From G963702155 sp963702155 (GTDB taxonomy: Bacteria > Pseudomonadota > Alphaproteobacteria > Micavibrionales > Micavibrionaceae): a stretch of 64,000 nucleotides of DNA. This document shows, piece by piece, positions 8,165 to 16,767 of this stretch; the first letter of the stretch is position 1; every line of letters starts with the position of its first letter. A program made the translations under genes and the position numbers. The stretch is from NCBI GenBank assembly GCA_963702155.1, contig OY969717.1, forward strand, positions 372,001-436,000. Direction: 5' to 3'. A model generated the notes under the pieces. That model saw only the letters and a program-made list of their open reading frames with translations, ran no database searches and was not told the origin of the DNA.

Positions 8165-8653
8165 ATGAGATATTTTTTAATACTTACACTATACCTTTTA
8201 ACGGCGTTTCCTGTTTTTGCGCAGGATAATTCTGTACAAGATACATCTGTGAAAAATGAATCTGAAAACGTTCTGGATCCGGCTACGTTTGAACAGCGTT
8301 ACACTCTCGCACAACAATTGGCAGAAGTGCGCCCGGTTAAAAATCAGGTGGATGCAGCAATTGAAAAATATGTGCAACTTCGTATACCTGAACAAATGCG
8401 CGACGCTTATCGCAATGGGCTTCGTAAAATTCTGAATTATAGTGCGATTGAAAAAATTTCCATTGATGCCTACACAGATACGTTTACAGAAGCCGAATTG
8501 CAGGCCATGGTAGATTATTACAGCAAACCCGAAGCCAAATCCGCAAACCGCAAAATTGAAGATTACGCAACAAAGGTGTTCCCCGAAGTCAGCCGAATGC
8601 TTGATCAGGCTTTAATGCGCCTCAAAACAGGCGGCGAAGTGGCGCCCAATTAA
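8165..8653 (+). CDS. DUF2059 domain secreted protein
   Basis: This gene encodes 162 residues with a clear signal peptide (cleavage likely after FAQ, residue 20). The C-terminal half carries the DUF2059 pattern: FTEAELQAMVDYYSKPEAKSA. These are small helical periplasmic proteins of unknown function. The gene lies between ssb and gyrA on the same strand with short gaps. Confidence 0.85.
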   Translation: MRYFLILTLYLLTAFPVFAQDNSVQDTSVKNESENVLDPATFEQRYTLAQQLAEVRPVKNQVDAAIEKYVQLRIPEQMRDAYRNGLRKILNYSAIEKISIDAYTDTFTEAELQAMVDYYSKPEAKSANRKIEDYATKVFPEVSRMLDQALMRLKTGGEVAPN

Positions 8654-8709
8654 ATTTTAAAAACTCCAACTTTGAACAATCAGCAGTAAATTAAATAAAG
8701 TAAAATATT

Positions 8710-11490
8710 ATGAGCGACATAGATACAAGCGATCCGCAACAACCGGTACAACCGACAATCGCACTCGAAGAGGAGATGAAGCAATCCTACCTCGACTACG
8801 CGATGAGCGTTATTGTTTCGCGCGCACTTCCCGATGTTCGTGACGGCTTGAAGCCTGTGCATCGCCGTATCTTGTACGCAATGAAAGAGGGGGGCTATAC
8901 TTCTGATAAGGCCTATAAAAAATCTGCCCGTATTGTCGGGGATGTAATGGGTAAATATCACCCACATGGTGATCAGGCAATCTATGACTCCATGGTGCGT
9001 ATGGCACAGCCATGGTCATTACGCCTGCCTTTGGTTGATGGGCAAGGGAACTTTGGCTCAATGGATGGAGACAGTCCCGCGGCCATGCGATACACCGAAG
9101 CGCGTCTTGCCAAGTCGGCCGAAGCGATGATTTTGGATATTGACAAAAACACGGTTGATTTCCGCGTAAACTACGATGAGTCCACGCGTGAACCTGTTGT
9201 TCTTCCATCACGCATCCCGAACTTGCTGGTCAATGGCGCGGGCGGTATTGCCGTTGGTATGGCGACTAACATACCGCCGCATAATTTGGGCGAAGTAATT
9301 GATGCATGTTGCGCGATGATCGAAAATCCCGACATTACAACCGAAGAAATAAATGAAATTATACCTGGACCGGACTTTCCAACCGGCGCACAAATCTTGG
9401 GTAAAAACGGAATACACAAGGCATATCACACCGGCAACGGCTCTGTTGTTATGCGCTCTAAAAGCTCGTTCGAAGAGATCGGAAAGCGTGATGCCATTAT
9501 TATTCACGAAATCCCGTATCAGGTGAATAAGGGGCGCTTGCTTGAACGCTTGGGCGAAGTCGGCCGTGAAAAAATCGTCGAGGATATCCATGAAGTCCGC
9601 GATGAATCCGATCGTCAAGGCGTACGCATAGTTATCGAATTGAAGATGAATGCCAATCCCGAAATCGTATTAAATCAACTATTTAAATACACACAATTAC
9701 AAAATAACTTCCCGTGCAACATGGTCGCGCTCCATAATGGCAAGCCACAAATGATGCTGATCCGCGATATGATCAAAGCATTCGTAAAATTCCGTGAAGA
9801 AGTCATCACGCGCCGTACAATTTTCGAGCTTGAAAAAGCCCGAAGCCGCGCACATATATTGGCCGGTCTTGCGGTCGCCGTTGCAAATATAGATGAAATT
9901 ATCGCCCTTATCCGTAACGCGCCAAATCCGGCCGAGGCACGCGAAGGCTTGCTCGCAAAACGCTGGCCAGCAAAAGACATTACGCCGCTGATCGAGCTTA
10001 TTGACGACCCCGAATACTTTGTTGGCGATGATGGCGCATATCAAATGTCAGACGAACAGGCCAAGGCCATCCTTGACCTACGCCTCCACCGTCTAACCGG
10101 GTTAGAGCGCGATAAGATCGGCGATGAATTACGCACGATCACGGATAAAATCGCCGAATACCTTGCTATTCTCGCCAGCCGCTCAAAAATGCTTGAGGTT
10201 TTAGTTGAAGAACTCCACGAAGTAAAAGAGAAATTCGATACCCCGCGCCGAACACAGCTGGTAGACGCCGAATTTGAAATGGATATAGAAGAGCTGATCC
10301 AGCGCGAAGATATGGTTGTAACCATCACACATACTGGGTACGTCAAACGCGTACCACTTGATACCTACCGCGCACAACGCCGCGGCGGTAAGGGGCGTTC
10401 CGGCATGTCTATGAAGGATGAGGATTTTATTTCCGATCTGTTTATGGCCTCTACACATACCCCTATTTTATTTTTCACCTCGCGCGGAATTGTGCATAAA
10501 ATGAAGGTGTATCAACTCCCGCTCGGCTCCCCGCAAAGCCGCGGTAAGGCCATGATCAACATGTTACCGATTGAAAAAGACGAAAAAGTCTCGGTTTACA
10601 TGCGCCTGCCCGAAGATGAGGATGTTTGGAACGAAATGGACATCGTTTTCGCCACTTCGCACGGCTCAATCCGCCGAAATAAACTCTCCGATTTTAAAAA
10701 TATCCGCTCTAACGGCTTGATCGCTATGAAACTCGGACCGGAAGAAAGCCTTGTATCCGTAAGGCTTTGCCGTGCAGATGATGACATTATGCTAGCTACC
10801 CGCATGGGCAAGGCAATTCGTTTCTCCGCTCAGGATGTGCGTGTATTCCAAAGCCGAAATTCAACCGGTGTACGCGGTATCAGATTGAAAAAGGGCGATG
10901 AAGTTATTTCCATGTCGATCTTGAAACATGTGCAAGCCACACCTGAAGAACGCGATGCATACTCAAGGCTTGCCAATCAAACCGTGGAGGAAGGCAGTAA
11001 AGAGCTGAAGCCTGCCGATTTCGATATGAGCGAAGAGCGTTTTCGCGAATTACTTGATAAAGAGGAGCTACTCCTTACCATCACAAATGGCGGATACGGC
11101 AAACGCACATCTTCTTACGAATACCGCATCACCGGCCGCGGCGGGCAGGGGGTTACAAATATGTCCCTGACAGATAAAAATGGAGGCGAGGTTGCGGCAA
11201 CATTCCCTGTAACAGACAACCACCAAATTATGCTGGTGAGTGACCAAGGACAGCTAATCCGCACTCAAGTCAAAAATATCCGTATAACAGGGCGCAGCGC
11301 GCAGGGCGTGACCGTTTTCAAAGTGCGAAAAGATGAAAACGTCGTCTCGGTCGCGTGGCTCATTCAGGAGGATGAGGATGATGACGATATCTTGGATGGC
11401 GAAGGTGAAGAAATATTAGCTAAAGTCGATACTACCAACATTGAAGACGAAACTTTGGAAAATGATACATCAGAAAATAATCCTGAATAA
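8710..11490 (+). CDS. gyrA: DNA gyrase subunit A
   Basis: GyrA is the breakage-reunion subunit of gyrase, which introduces negative supercoils. The 926-residue protein has the catalytic Tyr128 in AAMRYTEARL and, in the C-terminal beta-pinwheel, the GyrA box QRRGGKG, which separates it from ParC. The tail is strongly acidic (EDEDDDDILDGEGEE). In the quinolone-binding region the sequence is HPHGDQAIYD, so Gln89 stands where Escherichia coli has Ser83, while the Asp87 position is kept. The start ATG 8710 follows a purine-rich stretch. It is followed by coaD after 72 bases. Confidence 0.97.
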   Translation: MSDIDTSDPQQPVQPTIALEEEMKQSYLDYAMSVIVSRALPDVRDGLKPVHRRILYAMKEGGYTSDKAYKKSARIVGDVMGKYHPHGDQAIYDSMVRMAQPWSLRLPLVDGQGNFGSMDGDSPAAMRYTEARLAKSAEAMILDIDKNTVDFRVNYDESTREPVVLPSRIPNLLVNGAGGIAVGMATNIPPHNLGEVIDACCAMIENPDITTEEINEIIPGPDFPTGAQILGKNGIHKAYHTGNGSVVMRSKSSFEEIGKRDAIIIHEIPYQVNKGRLLERLGEVGREKIVEDIHEVRDESDRQGVRIVIELKMNANPEIVLNQLFKYTQLQNNFPCNMVALHNGKPQMMLIRDMIKAFVKFREEVITRRTIFELEKARSRAHILAGLAVAVANIDEIIALIRNAPNPAEAREGLLAKRWPAKDITPLIELIDDPEYFVGDDGAYQMSDEQAKAILDLRLHRLTGLERDKIGDELRTITDKIAEYLAILASRSKMLEVLVEELHEVKEKFDTPRRTQLVDAEFEMDIEELIQREDMVVTITHTGYVKRVPLDTYRAQRRGGKGRSGMSMKDEDFISDLFMASTHTPILFFTSRGIVHKMKVYQLPLGSPQSRGKAMINMLPIEKDEKVSVYMRLPEDEDVWNEMDIVFATSHGSIRRNKLSDFKNIRSNGLIAMKLGPEESLVSVRLCRADDDIMLATRMGKAIRFSAQDVRVFQSRNSTGVRGIRLKKGDEVISMSILKHVQATPEERDAYSRLANQTVEEGSKELKPADFDMSEERFRELLDKEELLLTITNGGYGKRTSSYEYRITGRGGQGVTNMSLTDKNGGEVAATFPVTDNHQIMLVSDQGQLIRTQVKNIRITGRSAQGVTVFKVRKDENVVSVAWLIQEDEDDDDILDGEGEEILAKVDTTNIEDETLENDTSENNPE

Positions 11491-11562
11491 ATTAGGGGCT
11501 ATTTGATTTATTGTGCTCTCCAAAGTTTATAGGTACGAAATGTTTCGTTTAGAGAAAAACCT

Positions 11563-12072
11563 ATGACACAAAACGGAAAATACCTCACCGGCGTTTATCC
11601 CGGAACATTTGACCCTGTTACAAAAGGGCATCTGCACCTTATTCGACGTGCAAGCAGATTGGTGGATCGCCTTATTATCGGTGTTGCAAACAACAAACGT
11701 AAAGGCCCGCTATTCTCGCTTGAAAAGCGCGTTGATCTGCTGCGCGCCGATATCGAAAATATGAATGACAAGGGCTGTGACATAGAAATTGAAAGCTTTG
11801 ACAACCTGCTTGTCCAATTCGCGCGAAATATGAACGCATCGTGCATATTTCGTGGCCTGCGCGCCGTCTCCGACTTTGAATACGAATTCCAGCTAACCGG
11901 CATGAATGCCAAGCTAGACCCCGATATTGAAACTGTGTTTTTGATGGCCTCAGATAAATGGCAGTTCGTATCCGCATCTTTTGTAAAAGAGATCGCCAGC
12001 ATGAACGGTAATATTTCGGACTTCGTCACACCACAAGTCGAAGCAGCAATAAAACAGAAATATAAAAAATAA
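11563..12072 (+). CDS. coaD: Phosphopantetheine adenylyltransferase
   Basis: CoaD transfers AMP from ATP to 4'-phosphopantetheine, the penultimate step of coenzyme A synthesis. The 169-residue length is typical. The nucleotidyltransferase motif GVYPGTFDPVTKGHLHLI is at the N-terminus, and FRGLRAVSDFEYE and SASFVKEIASMNG mark the substrate pocket. A short inverted repeat (ACGAAA/TTTCGT, 11535-11548) lies 15 bases before the ATG. It lies downstream of gyrA on the same strand. Confidence 0.96.
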   Translation: MTQNGKYLTGVYPGTFDPVTKGHLHLIRRASRLVDRLIIGVANNKRKGPLFSLEKRVDLLRADIENMNDKGCDIEIESFDNLLVQFARNMNASCIFRGLRAVSDFEYEFQLTGMNAKLDPDIETVFLMASDKWQFVSASFVKEIASMNGNISDFVTPQVEAAIKQKYKK

Positions 12073-12093
12073 AGAATAATTTCACAAGAAAAC

Positions 12094-12122
12094 TTGACGT
12101 AGGCACTCTAAATCCATATGTT
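12094..12122 (+). promoter_or_regulatory. Sigma-70-type promoter of tRNA-Lys
   Basis: TTGACG (12094-12099) and TATGTT (12117-12122) are separated by 17 bases, about 60 bases before the tRNA. The -35 matches the consensus at five of six positions, the -10 at four of six. Confidence 0.55.
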
Positions 12123-12182
12123 ACGGCAATATTTATAATTTTCTCGCGCATGTAGTAACAATAATAGAGAAATAATAAATAT

Positions 12183-12258
12183 GACCGCTTAGCTCAGTCG
12201 GTAGAGCAACTGACTTTTAATCAGTAGGTCCAGGGTTCGAATCCCTGAGCGGTCACCA
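12183..12258 (+). tRNA. tRNA-Lys (anticodon TTT)
   Basis: A 76-base cloverleaf: acceptor stem GACCGCT/AGCGGTC, D-arm TAGCTCAGTCGGTAGAGC, anticodon stem CTGAC/GTCAG-type arm with loop CTTTTAA (anticodon TTT), T-arm GGTTCGAATCC, discriminator A and an encoded CCA. It has its own upstream promoter and a terminator at 12268. Confidence 0.97.
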
Positions 12259-12267
12259 CTTTAGAAC

Positions 12268-12288
12268 AGCCCCTTCGTGGGGCTTTTT
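12268..12288 (+). terminator. Terminator after tRNA-Lys
   Basis: The stem AGCCCC/GGGGCT with a five-base loop is followed by TTTTT, ten bases after the tRNA. Confidence 0.85.
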
Positions 12289-12558
12289 AAATTGTTTACA
12301 GTAATCGAGCGTGGTTCGACATATGTTCACGGTAAACTTTGGCAAGATTGTTCATCTTAAAATCTTATATGAAGAACAGAAATAGTGCTTACAACACCAC
12401 ACCTATTTGTAAAAGGGAAGGCCAGATCCGCTAGATACTTAAGAGAATTATTTTTATAAACAAGGCTCTATCGTTTTGATTTAATATCTCCTCCGTCAAG
12501 AAACTTGTAAAATAAATATGAGCGAATTTAAGTCTATAATTTGTAAATCAAACAAGAA
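12289..12558. other. AT-rich spacer without recognisable gene
   Basis: No coding frame of useful length, promoter or repeat of the tRNA 3' end is visible here. It separates tRNA-Lys from an AT-rich pair of surface-polysaccharide-type genes. Confidence 0.6.
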
Positions 12559-13224
12559 TCAAGCTTTCTCCATAAGAATAAAAATATGATAAGGAAATGA
12601 ATGCGAATGCTTCATCTCTGTAATCTTAAGCCCTGCCTGTTTGGCATATATTACCAAATCTTTTTTCTTAAAACCTTTATCTCCAACTTCAAAATAATGA
12701 TGTCTATAGGGGTTTTCTGATTTCTTATATTCTTCAACTGGCCGGTTTAATGAACCACGATCAAATGTAAATACTTTTGTGAAGTCACGGTTTATTTTGG
12801 GCAAATTAATGCTGAAATTAAAAGAAAGCCAACGCCCAAAGTAAGGTAAAGAAATATAGACATATTTGTTAGATACCGAAGCCATTTTCTTTAAATGTGG
12901 TAAAAATGTCTCTGGAGGGTTATGTTCAAGTGTTTGAAAAGCACAAACCAAATCAAATTTCTTATCTTCGGGGAAACTCATGACATCACACAAGAAATCA
13001 GGCTTTGCCCCATGATCTGCAACATCAGCAGAGCAATACTTAATACCGTAATGTTTAAGAGCAGCACCTAAAAATCCTCTGCCAGGGCCAAACTCTAGTA
13101 CAGAATAAACATCTTCCAAACATGCCGGAACGGTTAGCTGGTAAAAAATAGAAAGCCAGTGCTTTTCACGCTTTGGACGCACGTCATTAGTAAGTTTATT
13201 ATAATCTTCGGAAGATTTATCCAT
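12559..13224 (-). CDS. Class I SAM-dependent methyltransferase
   Basis: This 221-residue protein has the methyltransferase motif I VLEFGPGRGFLGAALKHYG, then KYCSADVADH (motif II) and FDLVCAFQTLEHNPPETFLPHLKKMA (motif IV/V region), typical of the Methyltransf_11/23 group. The substrate is not evident. The neighbour at 13500-14252 is a family 25 glycosyltransferase on the same strand, so modification of a surface glycan or lipid is a guess. The coding sequence is notably AT-rich compared with the core genes, and codon choice differs from gyrA, which may reflect transfer. Confidence 0.8.
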   Translation of the reverse strand: MDKSSEDYNKLTNDVRPKREKHWLSIFYQLTVPACLEDVYSVLEFGPGRGFLGAALKHYGIKYCSADVADHGAKPDFLCDVMSFPEDKKFDLVCAFQTLEHNPPETFLPHLKKMASVSNKYVYISLPYFGRWLSFNFSINLPKINRDFTKVFTFDRGSLNRPVEEYKKSENPYRHHYFEVGDKGFKKKDLVIYAKQAGLKITEMKHSHSFPYHIFILMEKA

Positions 13225-13338
13225 TTTTTAAACCTGAGAATTATTATTTTAAGTATATTTAACGAGGCTGAATGAGTTTTACCTAGCGCTGGCATATTAA
13301 CGTTAAAACCTAACATTTAAAATAGTTCTTTTCCTAAC

Positions 13339-13482
13339 AAATTACCTTTGAGCATAAATAAAGCGCGACACGGTGATATGCGTGGTGCTTTATACGCGGC
13401 TCATCGCGGCGAAATTTGAGTGCATTATCAATTTATTGATGAAACAGCAGCCTAAGCTGTGCGCCATTACCTTTGGTAATTT
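13339..13482. ncRNA. Candidate structured RNA or multi-hairpin element
   Basis: This spacer packs several perfect inverted repeats: AAATTACC (13339) with GGTAATTT (13475) closing the whole element; AAAGC-CACG with CGTG-GCTTT (13360-13391); ATCAAT/ATTGAT (13427-13440); ACAGC/GCTGT (13444-13460); and ATTACC/GGTAAT (13466-13480). The two ATTACCTTTG copies compete for the same GGTAAT, as in a switch or terminator/antiterminator. The local GC is higher than in flanking spacer DNA. No known RNA family is recognised, and the strand cannot be chosen. Confidence 0.35.
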
Positions 13483-13499
13483 CTTATGTAGTTAGAAAT

Positions 13500-14252
13500 T
13501 TACTCGGCAAAAGACACTCTTTTATATCGACCGATAAATTTTTTAAGCTTTACCCATATATTTTTATGTAATTTTTTATTTTCAGAGTATGTTTTATGAT
13601 TGCCGTCCGGCTCAATATTGCTTTTGAATATATCATCAACATCATTATTAAGGTATTTCTCCTGAACACAGATCGCAGAAACAACTTGATATATATTGAG
13701 TTTTTTAGATATCTCAGATGTGTTTTTATCAAACAGAAAATAATCGGCACAATCCCATTCTTCTGATGGGACTTTTACCAATGCCTGCGCCGTTCTTTTG
13801 TTTATGATATAACCGCCCGCACACCAGGAAGATGACAACACCTTATAGATATTGCGGTCTTTGAATGACCGCTTTTTTCTTAGTTTTAATCGGTTGGGGG
13901 ATGCTTCTAAGCGTATAATATCCGCATCTTTAGGCAAAATATCGATATCTGATATATATTTTTTAAAATCTGAGGCAAAACGCATGTCATCCTCAAGAAC
14001 TAAACCCCATTCATCATCGTACTGTGCAATTTTTTGCCATGCCAATCGATGACTTATAAAGCATCCCAATGCCCCTAAGCTCCATGTTTTGTAGCGTTTA
14101 TGAGGGCCAAATGAAAGAACTTCATTCTTTGGGAGCGCTCTGCCATTTACGGCATCAACCCGCTCATATTTCATATTATAAGATGTCATAGCCTTCTGCA
14201 TATGCAAAAGCCGCCCCTCATCTTTTTTCATATTTATAATATATGTTATCAT
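13500..14252 (-). CDS. Glycosyltransferase family 25 (LPS sugar transferase type)
   Basis: This 250-residue protein matches the family 25 glycosyltransferases that add hexoses, often galactose, to lipopolysaccharide: the YIINMKKDEGRLLHMQ start, GCFISHRLAWQKI, the metal-binding WGLVLEDDMRF, and AGGYIINKRTAQALV. SAICVQEKY corresponds to the conserved region near the end. It has no membrane segment, so it is cytoplasmic. It is AT-rich, like its neighbour methyltransferase. The sugar and acceptor are unknown. Confidence 0.88.
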   Translation of the reverse strand: MITYIINMKKDEGRLLHMQKAMTSYNMKYERVDAVNGRALPKNEVLSFGPHKRYKTWSLGALGCFISHRLAWQKIAQYDDEWGLVLEDDMRFASDFKKYISDIDILPKDADIIRLEASPNRLKLRKKRSFKDRNIYKVLSSSWCAGGYIINKRTAQALVKVPSEEWDCADYFLFDKNTSEISKKLNIYQVVSAICVQEKYLNNDVDDIFKSNIEPDGNHKTYSENKKLHKNIWVKLKKFIGRYKRVSFAE

Positions 14253-14311
14253 AGGTTAGTTGTTTTAAGATTTTATTTAGCAGATCTTAATTAATAATAT
14301 GAATATATTTT

Positions 14312-14665
14312 TTATGTTTTAAGAGACACTGGTAAATTAGAAACACTAATTCGCGCATTTGTATCTTTAATTATAACTGCAAAATCTTTCAAAACATCAT
14401 TAACAAGTTCGCATGTATCCAGATCACAATCCGGCTCGCCAATCGCACCAATCCGCGAATAAGATAATAGCGCCTCAATCATTGTCTCGGCTTGCGTAAC
14501 ACCTTTTTGCATATGCTGAAGATAAACACGCTCTTCATCACTAACCTTGTCTCCAAGTGAGTCAAAAAGCAGTGTTCCAAAAGCTTTGATATGGCGTAAC
14601 GGCGCATTTAAATCATGCGAAACAATATAGGCGAAAGACTCCAATTCTTTTTTATAATCAATCAT
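14312..14665 (-). CDS. Truncated histidine kinase: phosphoacceptor (HisKA) domain only
   Basis: This gene encodes 117 residues, of which nearly all form a HisKA dimerisation domain with the H-box SFAYIVSHDLNAPLRHI. It stops just after ISVSNLPVSLKT, where a normal kinase would continue into the HATPase domain; the following sequence is AT-rich spacer with no ATPase motifs. It therefore cannot autophosphorylate. It may be a decayed kinase, or a stand-alone phosphotransfer partner for the adjacent phosphorelay genes. It lies 30 bases after the Tsx-like porin gene on the same strand. Confidence 0.7.
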   Translation of the reverse strand: MIDYKKELESFAYIVSHDLNAPLRHIKAFGTLLFDSLGDKVSDEERVYLQHMQKGVTQAETMIEALLSYSRIGAIGEPDCDLDTCELVNDVLKDFAVIIKDTNARISVSNLPVSLKT

Positions 14666-14695
14666 TGCCTATCTCGTGTAAAAAAAGATGGCACA

Positions 14696-15439
14696 TTAAA
14701 AGCTCCATTTAATCTGCGCCTGTGGGACGGATTCCGTAACACCTTTAATGCCGAACTTATTATGCCAATATTGATATTCAAGACCCGCCATAACTGTGCC
14801 CGGCGCTGCGCCTATAACATCGCTCGCATCCCAAAGCAGGCGGGGTACAATAAGCTGGTTAGAGTGACGATCGGCCTCGCCGCCTTCAAAGTCTGCAAAG
14901 CCTTCTGTTAAAAAGCGCGTGCCATTAATTTCAAACGGACGATTCCACGCAATTGTCACTTGCCATGTTTGTCCATCCAATTCGGTTGAATCATGAATAT
15001 ATGCGTTAACTTTGAAAAACTTGAAACCGGAAATATCCAAATCGGCGGCAACCCCGTATAAATATTGCGGCCCTTGATCTTTCGCTTTTTCATACACTGT
15101 AGAAATCAAAAAATCTTTGATCGGACCGATGGATAAATCACGCCCCGTCACTTTGCCAAGCGACAGGCGCGGCGCAATTTCGGTGTAATATGTATGATCC
15201 TGCCCATCGGGTTTGATCAAGTCAATCCAGAACAACGTATCGCCATATTGATGCGCATGATAATGCTCTAAAGTTACAATTGTGCGTTGTTTTTCACCCA
15301 GCTCAAAACTATGTCCTCTTAAAACCTGAACATTGTTTTTTTGAAATTGAATAAAATTTCCCGCTTTGGCTTCGCTATATAACAAAGACGGCAATAACAA
15401 AAATATGCTCGCAAATAAAATCTTGAATAGACTATTCAT
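14696..15439 (-). CDS. Tsx-like nucleoside-specific outer membrane channel
   Basis: This roughly 247-residue protein has a signal peptide and resembles the Tsx/OmpK (DUF5020) 12-strand outer-membrane channels for nucleosides: alternating strands such as IVTLEHYHAHQYGDTLFWIDL and LEYQYWHNKFGIKGVTE, and a C-terminal aromatic residue (KWSF) as used for beta-barrel insertion. The start is placed at the ATG 15439 because GAGG lies seven bases upstream; an in-frame ATG seven codons earlier is less well placed. It is transcribed towards the truncated kinase gene. Confidence 0.8.
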   Translation of the reverse strand: MNSLFKILFASIFLLLPSLLYSEAKAGNFIQFQKNNVQVLRGHSFELGEKQRTIVTLEHYHAHQYGDTLFWIDLIKPDGQDHTYYTEIAPRLSLGKVTGRDLSIGPIKDFLISTVYEKAKDQGPQYLYGVAADLDISGFKFFKVNAYIHDSTELDGQTWQVTIAWNRPFEINGTRFLTEGFADFEGGEADRHSNQLIVPRLLWDASDVIGAAPGTVMAGLEYQYWHNKFGIKGVTESVPQAQIKWSF

Positions 15440-15854
15440 ATAAAACCTCACTAAACGCATAATGAGGCATTGATCCTTTACAAATCTTTAAAATATAATA
15501 ATTATCGCGGTTTAAGGCTGTAATAATACATCGCAATCATGCAGGCGTATGTACTTAGAAAAGGCTAACGATAAAACAAAAATACAAAATTTAAATGATT
15601 GCAAAATAAATCTATAAACACGCTATAGTTTAAGAAAAGAGAAATTCGAAAATGAATAAAATATAGCACCACATTTTTTTTTATGATAATATTTAAGTAA
15701 CTATAAAAATGTGTAAAGCATAAAAAAACTATTCTTGATTAATTCACCTTCTTATGACTAGGGAGCATAATAATCTGGCACAATAAAGAGCCGGACAAAC
15801 CGCTTTTGAATGAACAATCGGTTTTATAAGCCTTAGGTTTATTTAAGGAGTTTT
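15440..15854. other. Long divergent spacer between porin and phosphorelay genes
   Basis: No coding frame is visible. A TGGCAC hexamer (15776) resembles a sigma-54 -24 element but the GC that follows is 11 bases away instead of 10. AAACCG/CGGTTT (15797-15824) can form a hairpin. The AAGGAG ribosome site of the next gene is at 15845. Confidence 0.5.
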
Positions 15855-16760
15855 GTGTCACAATCAGATAAAGCAATAAATATAGAAAATTTCAAAGACG
15901 AGCAATTTACAACTGGAGAACTTATGGGATCAACGCAAAAGAAAATATTGCTGGTTGAGGATGACCGATCACACAGAGGTTTGATGGATCAAATATTACA
16001 GTCCTGCGGTTTTCAAACTGTTTTAGCGGAAAATGGCTTCGTAGCGCTTTCCAAAATTGATCAGCACAAACATTTTGACCTAATTATGATGGATTTAGAT
16101 ATGCCCGAATTGGATGGTTTGGAAACAACAAAGGCAATCCGCATGAGGGAAGTCAAACAAGGTGCTCCACATATGCCTGTTATGGCATTCACTGCGCATC
16201 GCAATCCAGGCGATAAGGAAAAATGTCTTGCCGCCGGTATGGATGCCTATTTACCAAAGGATGTATTTCTCCCCAAATGGCAAAAAACGCTTGTTGATAA
16301 TCTTCAAGGGCTGATCGCTGGCGATTTCAATATCAATGATTTTGACGCAACCTTAGACAAGCCTGAACAACCTGCGGGTAATACAAACTGGGATATCCAT
16401 GAATTTGATCAGGGCTTTTTTGATCAATCGGCGCTTTTGTTAAAAAATGATCTGGTTGTTGCTGTCGACGAATATCTTGAAGATGCCGTAGATTATATTC
16501 GCAAAATTGAAAAAGGTTTAAATGCACCTGATATTACCGAAATCGCACGCGGGTCGCATCCTCTCAAATCAAACAGTAAAGCATTCGGCCTTATTGCCGT
16601 GGCCAATATTGCACAAGCTATTAACAGTGCATCTGAAAATGTGGAAGATGAGGCTCAGGCTTTACAACAAGTCAAAGCGCTATTAAAGGATTTGAAAGAA
16701 GCATTTTCAATTGGTGAGAAAAAACTAAAGGAAAAAGCCAAAGCCCATATGAAGGTATAA
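15855..16760 (+). CDS. Response regulator receiver with C-terminal Hpt domain
   Basis: This 301-residue protein has a receiver domain at about residues 30-150: KKILLVEDDRSHRG, phosphoacceptor in IMMDLDMPELDGLE, and switch residues MAFTAHR and YLPKDVF. An Hpt domain follows at about 210-290 with the phospho-accepting His in HPLKSNSKAFGL. No DNA-binding domain is present, so it is a phosphorelay shuttle. The GTG at 15855 sits four bases after AAGGAG; ATG 15924, right before the receiver domain, is an alternative. The next gene follows by 7 bases. Confidence 0.88.
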   Translation: MSQSDKAINIENFKDEQFTTGELMGSTQKKILLVEDDRSHRGLMDQILQSCGFQTVLAENGFVALSKIDQHKHFDLIMMDLDMPELDGLETTKAIRMREVKQGAPHMPVMAFTAHRNPGDKEKCLAAGMDAYLPKDVFLPKWQKTLVDNLQGLIAGDFNINDFDATLDKPEQPAGNTNWDIHEFDQGFFDQSALLLKNDLVVAVDEYLEDAVDYIRKIEKGLNAPDITEIARGSHPLKSNSKAFGLIAVANIAQAINSASENVEDEAQALQQVKALLKDLKEAFSIGEKKLKEKAKAHMKV

Positions 16761-16767
16761 AATCCAT

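Noticed and set aside
12289..12360. Partial likeness to the tRNA 3' end (GGTTCGAC) downstream of tRNA-Lys as an attachment site.
   Set aside because: Only a short match with wrong flanks; no integrase nearby.
15776..15794. TGGCAC hexamer resembling a sigma-54 promoter before the REC-Hpt gene.
   Set aside because: The GC of the -12 element is 11 rather than 10 bases away and the TTG is missing.
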